In this document: positions 49,307 through 60,657 of the stretch, piece by piece
Layout of the letters: each line of letters opens with the position of its first letter
Position numbering within the stretch: position 1 is the first letter of the stretch
Assembly: GCA_943788835.1 (NCBI GenBank)
Contig: CALSRU010000015.1
Span: 1 to 64,000 of the forward strand
Origin: an uncultured Pseudomonadales bacterium
GTDB lineage: Bacteria > Pseudomonadota > Gammaproteobacteria > Pseudomonadales > UBA7434
DNA length: 64,000 bases
Direction of reading: 5' to 3'
Program-made: the position numbers and the translations under genes
Notes under the pieces: model-generated
The model's database searches: none
Told to the model about the DNA's origin: nothing
What the model saw: only the letters and a program-made list of their open reading frames with translations

Positions 49307-50815
49307 CTAAGCCAAGCTAGATTTTTTTCGGCCCTTTCTTGCCGGCTTTTTATTTGTCGGTTTTTCAATTGCCGATGCGCTTGATTTTTTTACAGGCCGA
49401 GCTTGGTTGTTCAGTAACCCTGCCGCATCTTCAAGCTCCGTCAAGGCCTGCTCCATATAGTCAATTAGGCGCTGCGCCTGCGGCATGGTGCGGCGGCAAG
49501 CGGTAATACCAAAGTCGACATTTTTATCGTAAGTTACCATAGTGATATTGAGCGCAATGCCTTCGGTAACAATCGATGCTGGATACACCCCCTCAAGCCT
49601 AGCGCCATTCCAAAACATGGGTTCACGCGGGCCGGGCACATTAGAGATAATTGTATTGAATGGCGGCAACCGGCTCATCAAACCTAACGGAATCATCAAC
49701 AACCCCGGCATTTGAATCATCATACTGACTAATTGCGCCTCAGCAGGGGACATCTCTTTAAAGTAATCTTTACCGGCAACAGTAGATGCCTGAATTGCGA
49801 CCATCCGTTGACCGGCATCGCTAATATCGGTGGCCAAATCAGCGATCATAGTGCCTACAGCATTCGATGAATCCAAATCTCCGTCACGACGCAGCGAAAT
49901 AGGCACCATCGCTTTAAGAGATTTTTCCGGCAGCTTGGAATGATTGCGTAAGTACAGCCGTAGTGCACCGGCACACATCGCCAACACCGCATCATTAAAG
50001 GTGCCGTCGAACGCCCTACCCACGGCACGAATACGCTCGAAAGACCACGACTGAGCAACAAAGCGTCGCGCGCCGTCCACCGGCGTATTAATTGATGAGC
50101 GGGGTACGTTGAGAAATGGCATCATCAAAGGGCCGCCTTGCCCCATCCACGCCCCTGTAAAACGCTTCAGCGCGCCGAATAAATGTACGCCACTATCGAA
50201 CGTCGATTTCAATACCTCACTGACATTGCGTAACTCGGCATCACTAAAAGCCGGCGGCTCACGATGATCCAGTGATGCACGATATTGCTCACCGGCCTCG
50301 CGCGACAGGGGTGAAACATGAATACGATGGTGCGGATCTTGAGAGAGCATGCTGCGGCCAAGATGAATCGCTCGAGAACCATCAACGGCCGCATGATGAT
50401 ACTTGGAATACACAGCAAGCTGGCGATCTTGCAAACCCTCTATCAAGTGCATTTCCCAAAGCGGACGATTGCGATCGAGTAAGGTACTGTGTAGGCGCGA
50501 AACCAAATTAAACAGCTCGCGATAACGCCCCGGCTTAGGTAGTGCCGAGTGGCGAATATGATAGTCCAAATCAAGCGACTCATCCTCTTGCCAATAACTT
50601 GGGCCAGCAGGACCAAGCAGACCCGTTTTCAATCGGTCGGCGAATGGCCGCTGAAATTCATTGGCACTGCGCAGCCCATCGGCAAGACCATGCAAAAATT
50701 CTTGCTCGTCAACTCCTTCAGGTAAGGTAAAAAGATTCACCCCGCCTACATGCATCGGCGTCTCACGACTTTCCGAGAGCAAAAATGCAGTATCTAAAAA
50801 ACTCAATCGCTTCAT
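49307..50815 (-). CDS. Wax ester synthase/diacylglycerol acyltransferase
   Basis: YHHAAVDG catalytic motif; NVPGPREPMFWNGARLEGVYP. Confidence 0.92.
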   Translation of the reverse strand: MKRLSFLDTAFLLSESRETPMHVGGVNLFTLPEGVDEQEFLHGLADGLRSANEFQRPFADRLKTGLLGPAGPSYWQEDESLDLDYHIRHSALPKPGRYRELFNLVSRLHSTLLDRNRPLWEMHLIEGLQDRQLAVYSKYHHAAVDGSRAIHLGRSMLSQDPHHRIHVSPLSREAGEQYRASLDHREPPAFSDAELRNVSEVLKSTFDSGVHLFGALKRFTGAWMGQGGPLMMPFLNVPRSSINTPVDGARRFVAQSWSFERIRAVGRAFDGTFNDAVLAMCAGALRLYLRNHSKLPEKSLKAMVPISLRRDGDLDSSNAVGTMIADLATDISDAGQRMVAIQASTVAGKDYFKEMSPAEAQLVSMMIQMPGLLMIPLGLMSRLPPFNTIISNVPGPREPMFWNGARLEGVYPASIVTEGIALNITMVTYDKNVDFGITACRRTMPQAQRLIDYMEQALTELEDAAGLLNNQARPVKKSSASAIEKPTNKKPARKGRKKSSLA

Positions 50816-50898
50816 GAAATCACCTTCTGTACGGCTCTTTTGGCTAGTCGTTTTTAACCAGCTACTTTCTTCTTGCTCAAACTATTTGTAACTTTTTG

Positions 50899-52383
50899 CT
50901 AAGCATTTATTTTCTTTTTTCGAGAGATCTTTGTTTTACTTACATATTCCTCTTCATAATTTATCAATATTTCATCTAACACTTTGCTTATGCGAGTTTG
51001 CATGCGAATCATTTCAATCTTTCGCCAACTCGAGTGCTCGCCAGAAGCCACTAACTCCATGGCCTCCTCTGATGAAATACGCATCAACATTTTAAAGGGG
51101 TTGTGAAAGCGGCTGCGAGGCAGAATGTTAATGTCACCAATATAATCCTGATTGACTACGGATATAAAGGTATTGGCCGCGCGTGCCCAGGCCGTGTCCC
51201 GATTTAGCGGTTTTTGCCAAATAGCCGCAGTCGCATTCAACCATTCGCGAGTCGTTTGTCTGGCTGTACTAGTCAAAATAGCCCGGACGCCACGTTGATG
51301 CTTACTGTCGGTAATAAACGGTAGAACGGCTGGATTCGCCTGACTCACAATATAGTGATTGACACCATAAAGCCGCGCCAGACGCTTACTGGGAAGATCA
51401 TCGCTCACCGAACCATCCACCCACTTGCGAGAGGGCAAATAGGGCTGACGCTCGCCCTGCTTATTACGTGCCTCCAGCATCACCGGCGGAAAAATACCCG
51501 GCACTGCAGTTGAAGCCAGCACTGCATTTCGAATCAATACATTAGGAGAAGTAATTGCATTTAAAAGGCGGGAAGTTTGGTGCGTCTCGGCTGCAGCTAC
51601 CGAGATATTCAGCATTCTGCCGGTATGCTCAAAAGCCTCTTGAAACGTCATGTCTGGAATCATACGAGCAATGGACGCTTCAACTTCAGCAGAGCGCAAC
51701 ATACTAGATTCTGAGCCACCTTGCAGAATGGCAAGCTCGGCTTCGCGAGCAAGCTCATCCCTAAGATAATCATAGCTCAGCTTTTGCGTTAACTCCTCAT
51801 CAGTATGCGTGCACAGTAGCGCACCAACTAGTGATCCACCACTTGCGCCAGACATAATATTGGGCAGTAAACGCTGCTCCCATAGGGCTTTAGCCACACC
51901 GATATGAAAATACAGCAACATGCCCGAACCGCTCATCATGAGCGCCGAGCGACCAAAACAATGATGTGCTCGGCGGAAGAAATCGAGTTTTTCCTCAAAG
52001 CTAATATCATCGATGTCGGGGCTGGCTAGCAATTCTAGCGCTGAGGCAATCTCTTCAACATAATCAACAATGAGTTGCTTGGTACCGAATAACGCCGGCT
52101 CATACAGCGACGACTTGCCCATACCCCCCATATTGCCGTGAATCCCCTCGTTAAGCGTAAACAGTAACCCAGGGTAGTCGTGTCGTGCACGCTGCGACTG
52201 CAATCGATCTAAGCGAATACGAATGGATACATGATCGTACTGGCTGGAAACGTCATTACTACGCCACTGATCCAGCCCTCGCTCCTTATCACAGGCCAAG
52301 GCAAGCTCTTTCCATTCATCATAGCTTGCAGCCTCATTGAGGGCCCTTTCAAGCCTGCGATTTTTGAACATCATAGGTCGCAC
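50899..52383 (-). CDS. Patatin-like phospholipase (DUF3336 type)
   Basis: MSGASGGSLVGALLCT; DGSVSDDLPSKRLARLYGVNHYIVSQ. Confidence 0.9.
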   Translation of the reverse strand: MRPMMFKNRRLERALNEAASYDEWKELALACDKERGLDQWRSNDVSSQYDHVSIRIRLDRLQSQRARHDYPGLLFTLNEGIHGNMGGMGKSSLYEPALFGTKQLIVDYVEEIASALELLASPDIDDISFEEKLDFFRRAHHCFGRSALMMSGSGMLLYFHIGVAKALWEQRLLPNIMSGASGGSLVGALLCTHTDEELTQKLSYDYLRDELAREAELAILQGGSESSMLRSAEVEASIARMIPDMTFQEAFEHTGRMLNISVAAAETHQTSRLLNAITSPNVLIRNAVLASTAVPGIFPPVMLEARNKQGERQPYLPSRKWVDGSVSDDLPSKRLARLYGVNHYIVSQANPAVLPFITDSKHQRGVRAILTSTARQTTREWLNATAAIWQKPLNRDTAWARAANTFISVVNQDYIGDINILPRSRFHNPFKMLMRISSEEAMELVASGEHSSWRKIEMIRMQTRISKVLDEILINYEEEYVSKTKISRKKKINA

Positions 52384-52688
52384 TTCCTAGTATCAAATCG
52401 CACCAGTCTTTACTAGCGCTTGCACAGCAGCCAAAAAACCCACAGCCGGCTACCGCATATTTTCTATTCTAGCCGACAAGGTAAAGGTTTATATTCGCCG
52501 TTGCAAATAGCATCTTGTGTAACGAAGCCACACTCAACATTGATGGCGTCGCCAACCAATAAACTAGGAGCTAAAGCGACGTAGGGCTACACCAACACGC
52601 GACTAAACTGTACGCTTTGTATAAGTTTTATGGGCATTTCTTCTAGCCAAATTACGCAGCCGATTTTCAGGCATGAACTAATGTTCAT

Positions 52689-53372
52689 TCACCGCTGCAG
52701 TGACTTTTGAGCATTTTTTGCGAACCTTTCCGTCTCTTTTTTATCATTTAACAAATTGCCCAATTTGAATGGCACTTCAACCCCTTTGCTCATACCCGGC
52801 TGCTCCTTCATAACACTCATCCATCGATCTAAGTTCTCAAGGCCATCTCGTGATACTCCCGACCATTTATAAGTACGCACCCAGCACCAATTAGCAATAT
52901 CGGCAATGGAGTAATCATCGGCTAACCATTCACTTTGACCCAGACGTACATCTAACACTTCAAATAAGCGTCGACACTCATTTTGATAGCGATCAATCGC
53001 TGGCTGAATTTTTTCAGGGAAATACCGATAAAAAACATTGGCTTGACCCATCATCGGACCCACTCCCCCCATTTGAAACATCAGCCATTGAATAACCTTA
53101 GAGCGCCCTTGCACGTCAGTGGGCATAAGTCGACCCGTTTTTTCCGCAAGATAAATCATAATGGCACCCGTTTCAAAAATCGGGAACCCACCTACCTCGT
53201 TATCTACAATAGCGGGGATACGTCCATTGGGGCTTATGGCAAGAAACTCGGGGACTTTTTGCTCTCCTTCTGAAATATTGACGAAATGAGTCTTATAATC
53301 GAGCTCTAACGCCTCAAGAGTGCAAGATGCCTTGTGCCCATTAGGCGTGGGAGCTGTGTACAGATCAATCAT
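52689..53372 (-). CDS. Glutathione S-transferase family protein
   Basis: [30 protein letters not shown]. Confidence 0.9.
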   Translation of the reverse strand: MIDLYTAPTPNGHKASCTLEALELDYKTHFVNISEGEQKVPEFLAISPNGRIPAIVDNEVGGFPIFETGAIMIYLAEKTGRLMPTDVQGRSKVIQWLMFQMGGVGPMMGQANVFYRYFPEKIQPAIDRYQNECRRLFEVLDVRLGQSEWLADDYSIADIANWCWVRTYKWSGVSRDGLENLDRWMSVMKEQPGMSKGVEVPFKLGNLLNDKKETERFAKNAQKSLQR

Positions 53373-53419
53373 ATTTATGATTTCCTTTGCGCTATAGATT
53401 ATCGACTTTAACTCTACAA

Positions 53420-55249
53420 TTAATAACCGGACTGACCACTAATAATCTGCTGATAAAAGGCGTCATCCAACAACTCGTAAGTCGTTGATCTAGGCTTAAG
53501 TACATAAATCGGATCATCGGTTTGACCAAGATGGTAAGCTTCATTGCGCAACTTTCCTTTAAACAGCTTAAAAGTCACTGTGGTGTCAGCCTCTTTTTGA
53601 ATGCGCACAAAGACCGGTCGTGAGAAGTTCGATAACTCTCGCTGCGCGAACTCAGAGAATGCTGTTACGTCTAATGTTTGTTCAGGCTGAAGCGTTAAAG
53701 CCGCCATACCAGCCTTGCCTTCGATGCCCGGTATTTCGACACCGTAAATGTTTGCCATGTCTACCTGATCATAAGCATTAATCACTTCAGCGACTTCATT
53801 GGTCGATACATTTTCTGCACGCCAACGAAAGGTGTCACCGACCCGATCAACAAACTGGAAATGTGGCAGCCCCATGGCAAACCCCACATCGATTTGCCGC
53901 ACTAAATCACCCGTATTAAACCAGCTATCGCCTTTTTTACGCACGCTTCGCATAATTTTACTCTCTGAAGCTTCCTTGTTCTTGTATCCATCGAACTGAT
54001 ACTTTTTATCAATGGCAGCAAGCAGCAGGCCGGCCTGACCTTTTTCTGCTTCGACTAAACGGCCCTGCTCATCGCGTATCATTTCATCAGCATCAACATC
54101 ATATTTAACCAACAAAATATCAGCCGAACTTGTGCCTATCGTGCGATCTTTGTTGAGCGCATTGATAAAGGTGACGTTACCTTCACTAGAGCCATAAATC
54201 TCACTAATGCGCTCCACGTTGAAACGCTCACGAAAAGCATCCCAAACATCTGGCCGCAAACCATTACCCAACATAGTATTTAGTGGGTTATTTTTTTCTT
54301 CATCACACTCTGGCTGCATGGCCAAATAGCGACACAGCTCACCCACATAAACAAACAAATTAGTCTGATGGGCTTGCACCTCTTTCCAAAATTGACTGGC
54401 TGAAAAACGGCGCCGCAAAAATATCGAAGCGCCAGAAAAGAAACTAGAACCCACACCCGGCCCCAGACCAGTAAAATGATACAGAGGAAGACAAATATAG
54501 ATACGATCACTTGGCTTTGCACGAAAGCCAATACGGCTATACGGAGTCGCTGCTGATAGATAGCGACGATGATAAATTACAGCTGCCTTAGGGAGCCCAG
54601 TAGTGCCAGACGTAAAGATATACAAAGCTTTCTCACCGGCACAGATCTCTTTTGTTTCAGGCAAATTATCCGCAGACATCTGCGCCAGTTCGCCAGTTAG
54701 ATCTTGCATCCAACTCGGCGCACTGTCGCCACCGTTATCACAAGCAATGTCCCTTACCCATAGGTAGTCACTATCGCTAAGTGGCAAATCGGCTTTTACC
54801 TCCAACACTGGGTCGAGGAGTTCCTGCCCAACAATGCACTTTCTGGCGTCAGTAGTGGTAATACAGTGAACCAGCGGTTTACCCGTGAGACTGGTGTTAA
54901 TTAACCCCGTTACGGCACCAAGCTTGGCTAACGCCACAATACACGCCAGCATCTCGATGCGATTTTCCATGAGCAAAGCCACCGCGTCACCTCGCGCCAC
55001 ACCCTGCTTTTTTAAGGCATGAGCAAATTGGTTGGCCAGCCTATTGAACTCACCCCAGGTAAGCTCTCTGCCTTCGAAGATGATTGCCGAGTCATGCTGA
55101 CAACGTGCCGCAGTTTCCTCAAACATTCGCCCCAATGATTCCTTACTGTCATCTTTGGGCGGCTTATACAGCCCAACTACCGGCAGCATGTATAGAAAAT
55201 CCTGTAATACTGTGCGATATTCTTTAAGCTTCATTTTCATTGGCCCCAC
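53420..55249 (-). CDS. Long-chain acyl-CoA synthetase
   Basis: [21 protein letters not shown]-binding motif; [10 protein letters not shown]. Confidence 0.92.
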   Translation of the reverse strand: MGPMKMKLKEYRTVLQDFLYMLPVVGLYKPPKDDSKESLGRMFEETAARCQHDSAIIFEGRELTWGEFNRLANQFAHALKKQGVARGDAVALLMENRIEMLACIVALAKLGAVTGLINTSLTGKPLVHCITTTDARKCIVGQELLDPVLEVKADLPLSDSDYLWVRDIACDNGGDSAPSWMQDLTGELAQMSADNLPETKEICAGEKALYIFTSGTTGLPKAAVIYHRRYLSAATPYSRIGFRAKPSDRIYICLPLYHFTGLGPGVGSSFFSGASIFLRRRFSASQFWKEVQAHQTNLFVYVGELCRYLAMQPECDEEKNNPLNTMLGNGLRPDVWDAFRERFNVERISEIYGSSEGNVTFINALNKDRTIGTSSADILLVKYDVDADEMIRDEQGRLVEAEKGQAGLLLAAIDKKYQFDGYKNKEASESKIMRSVRKKGDSWFNTGDLVRQIDVGFAMGLPHFQFVDRVGDTFRWRAENVSTNEVAEVINAYDQVDMANIYGVEIPGIEGKAGMAALTLQPEQTLDVTAFSEFAQRELSNFSRPVFVRIQKEADTTVTFKLFKGKLRNEAYHLGQTDDPIYVLKPRSTTYELLDDAFYQQIISGQSGY

Positions 55250-55291
55250 AAATTCCTGAGTGATGTTTTTTACAATTTTTGCACTTGCTAC

Positions 55292-56476
55292 CTAATCTGA
55301 CACCCTTAAGTCAGGACCCCACACTTCTAAATGATTGACACGCTCAACGCGGCGGTATGTTTTCAGATCAAAAATTTCTAAAAGGCCGGTTTCCGAAAAT
55401 AAATCAGCTATCGCACGCTGCTCTGCTGGAGATACTTTCATCACGCTATCTTGTAACCTTTGCAGTAAATAAAACCGATACGGCATGACACTGATTTTCA
55501 GGCTGATACCCCGCCAGTCAAACTCAGCGCTACCCATAACTCGCGAACTCGGTTTTTTCAAGCCGTTCGTCCCCGTTTTAAGCTGTGGGTTTTTATCGAT
55601 CCACTCATTAGCAAATTGAACCTGCGCCTTTAACTCTGGCAAATACTCTTGTGCTACATAGCGCATAAGGTTTTTTAGCGTAGCCGGCATAGCATCGTCT
55701 GAAAATAAACTTTCGCCCGCCGAGAAGCCGTCGGTTAGGACTTGCTCGGGCGCATTCATTCGTTCTACGTAGCGAAAAACCTCAGGCGCATACTCTCGCA
55801 TTTGCAAAGATGGATAAGGATCACGCGCAAGATGCGCGAATAACGGTGCAATCAATCCATAATCACCAATAGTCGGCCTGCCACCCAACAAATAGGGCGC
55901 CGACTTTAAATGCGTAGAAAATAGATCAAGAAACTCAGCGTAGCTTTGTTCAATTAAGGGAATTGATTCTGGCGTGACGCCAAAAGCCACCGCTGCTGCT
56001 CGCATCCGCTGGCTAGCAAAATCAAACACTTTTTCAGCTGTCTCAACATCGGCAGCAGGAAACAAGCTCGCCACAAAGTCGTTTTTAAGGAAGGATAAAT
56101 TGGTCTCATCAAAATTCCACCGGTAGTGCATAGCCGGCCGTAACATGCCCTCACCACCAAACAATTCAAATAAATAAGCTACGGCGCTTGCCACGCCTGT
56201 TGATGGGTATGCTGGCAATCTCATCGACTCATTATTAGTGGCGGCCTGCTGCTCAAAAAAATCAATGATATCGGCGCCATCTTGAATCAACGTGCCATTT
56301 GGAGTCTCAAGGATGGGCATAATCATACGCCCCATTACCGGCACAATTTTTTCTGCAAAATACGGATCGCCACCAACACGCTCGACAAAGGGAATATGCT
56401 GCTTGCGCAAATAACTGCGCACTTTACCCATATAAAGCGAGGCAGACATTCCATAGAGTTGATAAACCTCAGGCAT
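55292..56476 (-). CDS. GST-fold protein, long AMHYRW-motif type
   Basis: LYGMSASLYMGKVRSYLRKQHIPFVE; PAMHYRWNFDE; YRRVERVNHLEVWG C-terminus. Confidence 0.8.
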   Translation of the reverse strand: MPEVYQLYGMSASLYMGKVRSYLRKQHIPFVERVGGDPYFAEKIVPVMGRMIMPILETPNGTLIQDGADIIDFFEQQAATNNESMRLPAYPSTGVASAVAYLFELFGGEGMLRPAMHYRWNFDETNLSFLKNDFVASLFPAADVETAEKVFDFASQRMRAAAVAFGVTPESIPLIEQSYAEFLDLFSTHLKSAPYLLGGRPTIGDYGLIAPLFAHLARDPYPSLQMREYAPEVFRYVERMNAPEQVLTDGFSAGESLFSDDAMPATLKNLMRYVAQEYLPELKAQVQFANEWIDKNPQLKTGTNGLKKPSSRVMGSAEFDWRGISLKISVMPYRFYLLQRLQDSVMKVSPAEQRAIADLFSETGLLEIFDLKTYRRVERVNHLEVWGPDLRVSD

Positions 56477-56656
56477 TTAACGTCCTCAAACCACCGTTTT
56501 AGGTGGTACAAATGAATTTACACTAATTATGCCATAAGATTTGTAAGGAGTGCACTATCTCGATTTGGCGAGGTTATTGGCAACCCAAGAACAGTCCTGC
56601 TAGGCAAGTGAACAACCCTGCTAGCTCGGTGAAAATACCCGCCACCTAATTATTAT

Positions 56657-56671
56657 GGCATGGCTTATGCC
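56657..56671. promoter_or_regulatory. Inverted-repeat operator candidate (GGCAT-N5-ATGCC)
   Basis: GGCATGGCTTATGCC between the divergent GST genes. Confidence 0.45.
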
Positions 56672-56811
56672 GACATGTTAAGCTTTCAAGACATCTGTGC
56701 TGCGTAGCTTAAAGCATTCGCCCTACTACAATGCTTCACGATCAATGCTTCACGATCGATGCTCCACTATCACGTCTATCCAAAGCTTTCATAGATCACT
56801 GGGTCATTTAT

Positions 56812-57456
56812 ATGATTACACTTTATGGGGCATCCGCCTCGCCCTTCGTTCGCAAGGTCCTCGCAGTGTTAGCAATTAAACAGCTGCCTTTTGAGCATAT
56901 TCAGCAAATGCCATTTGCCAATGATGCCGAATTCAAAAAAATCAGCCCTCTGGGGAAGATTCCCGCGCTTAAAGATGGCGACATAACCGTCTGCGACTCA
57001 ACGGTGATTTGCGAATACCTCGAAGACAACTATCCTGATCAACCTGTTTATCCCGCTGGCCCTGCCAGTAAGGCCCAGGCGCGCTGGCTTGAAGACCTAG
57101 GCGATACACGAGTAGCCGAGCTAGCTTCGGGTATTTTCTTTCAGCGATTCATGCGCCCGATGGTACTGCAACAAGCCACAGATGAGGCGTTAGTGGAAAA
57201 GATTATTACGAAGCAACTGCCTCCTTGTTTAGATTATATAGAGACCCAAGTGCCCTCCGAAGGTTTCCTGTTTGAAGATTTTGGTGCAGCCGATATCGGT
57301 CTAATTAGTTCATTCATCAATGCAAGTTATGCCGGCTATGAAGTCGACGCCACGCGCTGGCCACTGCTTGCGAGCTTTATTCAGCGGGTTAAATCCCATC
57401 CTACTATCAGCCCGCTGTTGACAGCTGAAGCGCAAATGCTAGGGCTTGCTCAATAA
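56812..57456 (+). CDS. Glutathione S-transferase family protein
   Basis: MITLYGASASPFVRKVLAVL; SPLGKIPALKDGDITVCDSTVICEYLE. Upstream Met (56731) less likely. Confidence 0.88.
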   Translation: MITLYGASASPFVRKVLAVLAIKQLPFEHIQQMPFANDAEFKKISPLGKIPALKDGDITVCDSTVICEYLEDNYPDQPVYPAGPASKAQARWLEDLGDTRVAELASGIFFQRFMRPMVLQQATDEALVEKIITKQLPPCLDYIETQVPSEGFLFEDFGAADIGLISSFINASYAGYEVDATRWPLLASFIQRVKSHPTISPLLTAEAQMLGLAQ

Positions 57457-57544
57457 AACTTTGGGCGTGCCACTGAAAATATAACCAAGCTTGGCGTGCG
57501 CACAAGCGGCAACTGAAAAAATCCTATTGATTTAAGGAACCCCC

Positions 57545-58429
57545 ATGATCAGCGCTGATATGCCTTACACAAAAAAGACCCGACTGGTTGAGGGAAAAAA
57601 GATTGCTTTCATTGAAGAAGGTGAAGGCGATCCAATTGTGTTGTTGCATGGCAACCCTACCTCATCGTATCTGTGGCGCAATGTGATACCTGAGCTCAGT
57701 GGCAAGGGCCGCATTATTGCTCCTGACCTGATTGGCCATGGCGACTCGGAAAAACTGCCTGCTCATGAAGGCCCTGAGCGCTACTCGTTTTTAAGCACTT
57801 ATCGTTATTTGGCGGGACTGCTGCAGGAACTTGGCGCTGAGAAAAATGTTAATTTTGTGATTCACGATTGGGGCAGCGCGTTGGGCTTTTACTGGGCCGA
57901 GCAGCATCCAGAGGCCGTCCGCAGCATTGCTTATATGGAAGGTATCGTCTGCCCGCTAAGCTGGGACAACTGGCCCGAGAGCGCACGCGGGATTTTTAAG
58001 GGCTTTCGATCGGAAAAAGGTGAAGAGCTGGTATTACAACGCAATCTATTTATTGAAGCGGTACTGCCCAGCTCAGTGCTACGCAGCTTAAGCGACGCAG
58101 AAATGCAACATTATCGCGCTCCTTTCTCGTCGACAGATGATCGCCAACCCACGCTCAACTGGCCACGCCAAATCCCCCTTGATGGCGAACCCGCCAATAT
58201 GGTCGATTTAGTGTCAAGCTATGGACAATGGCTAAGTAATAATGAAAAATTGCCCAAGTTATTTATTAATGCTGAGCCTGGCTCAATTTTAGTGGGGGCC
58301 GCACGTGAATTTTGCCGAAGCTGGCCAAACCAAACCGAAATCACAGTTAACGGCAGCCATTTTATGCAAGAGGATTCACCTGTAGAAATTGGTCAGGGCA
58401 TTGCTCTCTGGCTCGACACCATCAACTAA
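57545..58429 (+). CDS. Haloalkane dehalogenase-like alpha/beta hydrolase (HLD-II-like)
   Basis: LLHGNPTSSYLWRNV; VIHDWGSALGFYWAEQHPEAVRSIAYMEGIVCP; GSHFMQEDSP. Confidence 0.85.
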   Translation: MISADMPYTKKTRLVEGKKIAFIEEGEGDPIVLLHGNPTSSYLWRNVIPELSGKGRIIAPDLIGHGDSEKLPAHEGPERYSFLSTYRYLAGLLQELGAEKNVNFVIHDWGSALGFYWAEQHPEAVRSIAYMEGIVCPLSWDNWPESARGIFKGFRSEKGEELVLQRNLFIEAVLPSSVLRSLSDAEMQHYRAPFSSTDDRQPTLNWPRQIPLDGEPANMVDLVSSYGQWLSNNEKLPKLFINAEPGSILVGAAREFCRSWPNQTEITVNGSHFMQEDSPVEIGQGIALWLDTIN

Positions 58430-58468
58430 CCAGTACTTAAACCATTCAACACCCTCATAGGAAAAATT

Positions 58469-58783
58469 ATGGCCGACATCCCTGTTTATATTGTCGTCAA
58501 TCTAGCTATCACCGATGCGCCAGAATACCGTATTTATGAAAAAGGCTTTTTTGGATTATTGAAAAAGCACGGCGGTAGTTTTATCACCTTTGATGACAAC
58601 CCCATCACTTTAGAAGGTGATACACCCCGTGAAGACCGCATGATTATCTTCAGCTTTCCGTCAGAGAGTATCGCTAATGCTTGGTATGCTGATCCCGAAT
58701 ATCAAGCGCTATCAGAACATCGCAGAGCTGGGACTAAGCTTGATTTTTTGACCATGGTGCATGGCCTGCCACCGCGCGATTAA
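58469..58783 (+). CDS. DUF1330-family protein
   Basis: IVVNLAITDAPEYRIYEKGFFGLLKKHGGSF; RMIIFSFPS. Confidence 0.8.
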   Translation: MADIPVYIVVNLAITDAPEYRIYEKGFFGLLKKHGGSFITFDDNPITLEGDTPREDRMIIFSFPSESIANAWYADPEYQALSEHRRAGTKLDFLTMVHGLPPRD

Positions 58784-58847
58784 ATGCAATAAACAAAGGG
58801 CTTTTAGTTAACTGGCGAATAGTGAGCGCAACCGTGAGTAATTAAAG

Positions 58848-59591
58848 ATGAGTCATCGTGGTAAAACGGCACTGATTGTTGGTGCGGGAGATTATATTGG
58901 CTCTGCCATTGCGCGGCGATTTGCTAGCGAGGGCTATATTGTTCATGCTGGGCGACGCAACGGTGACAAACTGCAACCGCTGGTTGAAGAAATCGCCCTT
59001 GACGGCGGTGTTTGCCGAGCCAAAACATTGGATGCCCGCGACGAGCAAGGCATTGCCAATTTTTTTGCCGATGCTGAAGCCGAAGCGCCCATTGACGTAG
59101 TGGTATTTAATGTCGGGGGCAATGTCTCTTACCCGATCCTAGAGACGACCGAACGAGTCTTTAGGAAAGTTTGGGAGCTCTCATGTTACGCGGGTTTTTT
59201 AGCCGGGCGTGAAGCCGCCCGTTATATGGTGCCGCGCGAGCAGGGCAGCATTTTTTTTACTGGGGCTACCGCAAGCGTAAGAGGTGGCAACTGCTACAGT
59301 GCATTTGCAGCAGCCAAACACGGTTTGCGCGGCCATGCGCAGGCAATGGCTCGCGAGCTAGGCCCTAAAAATATTCATGTAGCGCACTTGGTTATTGACG
59401 CCGCGGTAGATACCACCTGGGTGCGCGAAAGAATACGTGATGCCCGAGGGGACGACGCAGTGAATAACCTACCGCCCGACGGCTTAATGAATCCCGACTC
59501 GATTGCTTCGACATACTGGTATTTGCACACGCAACCGCGCGATGCATGGACGTTCGAGCTCGATGTTAGGCCCTATGTCGAAAAGTGGTAG
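58848..59591 (+). CDS. SDR-family protein with FAAAK in place of YxxxK
   Basis: LIVGAGDYIGSAIARRFASEG; FTGATASVRGGNCYSAFAAAKHGLRGHAQAMAREL. Confidence 0.85.
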   Translation: MSHRGKTALIVGAGDYIGSAIARRFASEGYIVHAGRRNGDKLQPLVEEIALDGGVCRAKTLDARDEQGIANFFADAEAEAPIDVVVFNVGGNVSYPILETTERVFRKVWELSCYAGFLAGREAARYMVPREQGSIFFTGATASVRGGNCYSAFAAAKHGLRGHAQAMARELGPKNIHVAHLVIDAAVDTTWVRERIRDARGDDAVNNLPPDGLMNPDSIASTYWYLHTQPRDAWTFELDVRPYVEKW

Positions 59592-59697
59592 ATCCCAAAT
59601 AAGAACCCCACTCGCTGGGTGTTATTCTAAGTAGAGTTTAACCGGCCGTTGCAAAGAATATCCGCTAAGGCACGTTCTATTGTTGATGATGAACTCA

Positions 59698-60606
59698 TCA
59701 TCTCACATCCAAAAAGGGTATGATTTCTGCTATCAACTCTTCAGGGGCATCCTCTTGTATAAAATGCCCCGCACCAGCAATAATCTTATGATTCTGACCC
59801 TGAGCACCGGGCACAACTTTTTTAAAACGTCTTTCTCCGCGATAGCTCACGCGGTCTTTTTCACCAAATAACGTTAAAAACGGCTTATCAAATTTTTTTA
59901 ACTTTTCCCAAATCGCTCGATTAAGTGGCACACCAGGATTGTCAGGTAGTATTGCAATCAATTGCGGAAATTGGCGAATACCAGCCTGATATTTTCTTTG
60001 GGGAAACGGTGCCTTTTGATAAGCTAAAAACTCCGCATCACTAAATTGCGGCCGCAGCACTGCTTCTCTAAACCCCATTTTAAAAGGAAAAATAGGTAGT
60101 ATTTTCATAATTTTTAACCACCAACGCAGCCATTTATTACCGCCCTCACCCGCCGGTATTCCTGTATTGGAAGCGATGATGCGATCAAACCGCTCGGGAA
60201 ACTCCGACACAAGATATAAACCAATGGTGCCACCCCAATCTTGACAAAAAAGCGTGATATTGCTGAGCTCGTTGGCCAGCAACCACTTCGACATCCACTC
60301 ATAATGCCTGGCTAGCGTGTAATATTTTTTCTTGGCCGGCTTATCACTGCGACCACAGCCCACTAAGTCCACGGCGATCACTCGCCGCCCAGTGGCGACT
60401 AGCGCCGGAATCATATGTCGGTATAAATAGGCCCAAGAAGGGTTGCCGTGCATCAGCAAAATAGGCTCGGCATCTCTTGGACCTTCATCAACACTGTGAA
60501 TGCGTATTTCACTGCCATCGCTATCGGTGATAGTGGTGTAGTGCGGCTCAAAGTTATAGCCCGGTAAATTGTCAAAGCAACTATCGGGTGTGCGCAACAT
60601 TTTCAT
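59698..60606 (-). CDS. Haloalkane dehalogenase-like alpha/beta hydrolase (HLD-I-like)
   Basis: LMHGNPSWAYLYRHM; LFCQDWGGTIGLYLVSEFP; GAGHFIQEDAPEEL. Confidence 0.82.
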   Translation of the reverse strand: MKMLRTPDSCFDNLPGYNFEPHYTTITDSDGSEIRIHSVDEGPRDAEPILLMHGNPSWAYLYRHMIPALVATGRRVIAVDLVGCGRSDKPAKKKYYTLARHYEWMSKWLLANELSNITLFCQDWGGTIGLYLVSEFPERFDRIIASNTGIPAGEGGNKWLRWWLKIMKILPIFPFKMGFREAVLRPQFSDAEFLAYQKAPFPQRKYQAGIRQFPQLIAILPDNPGVPLNRAIWEKLKKFDKPFLTLFGEKDRVSYRGERRFKKVVPGAQGQNHKIIAGAGHFIQEDAPEELIAEIIPFLDVR

Positions 60607-60657
60607 TTATGTATTCCATTTATGTTAGGCTTTGACGCAGGTGGAGGCGGTAAAAAT

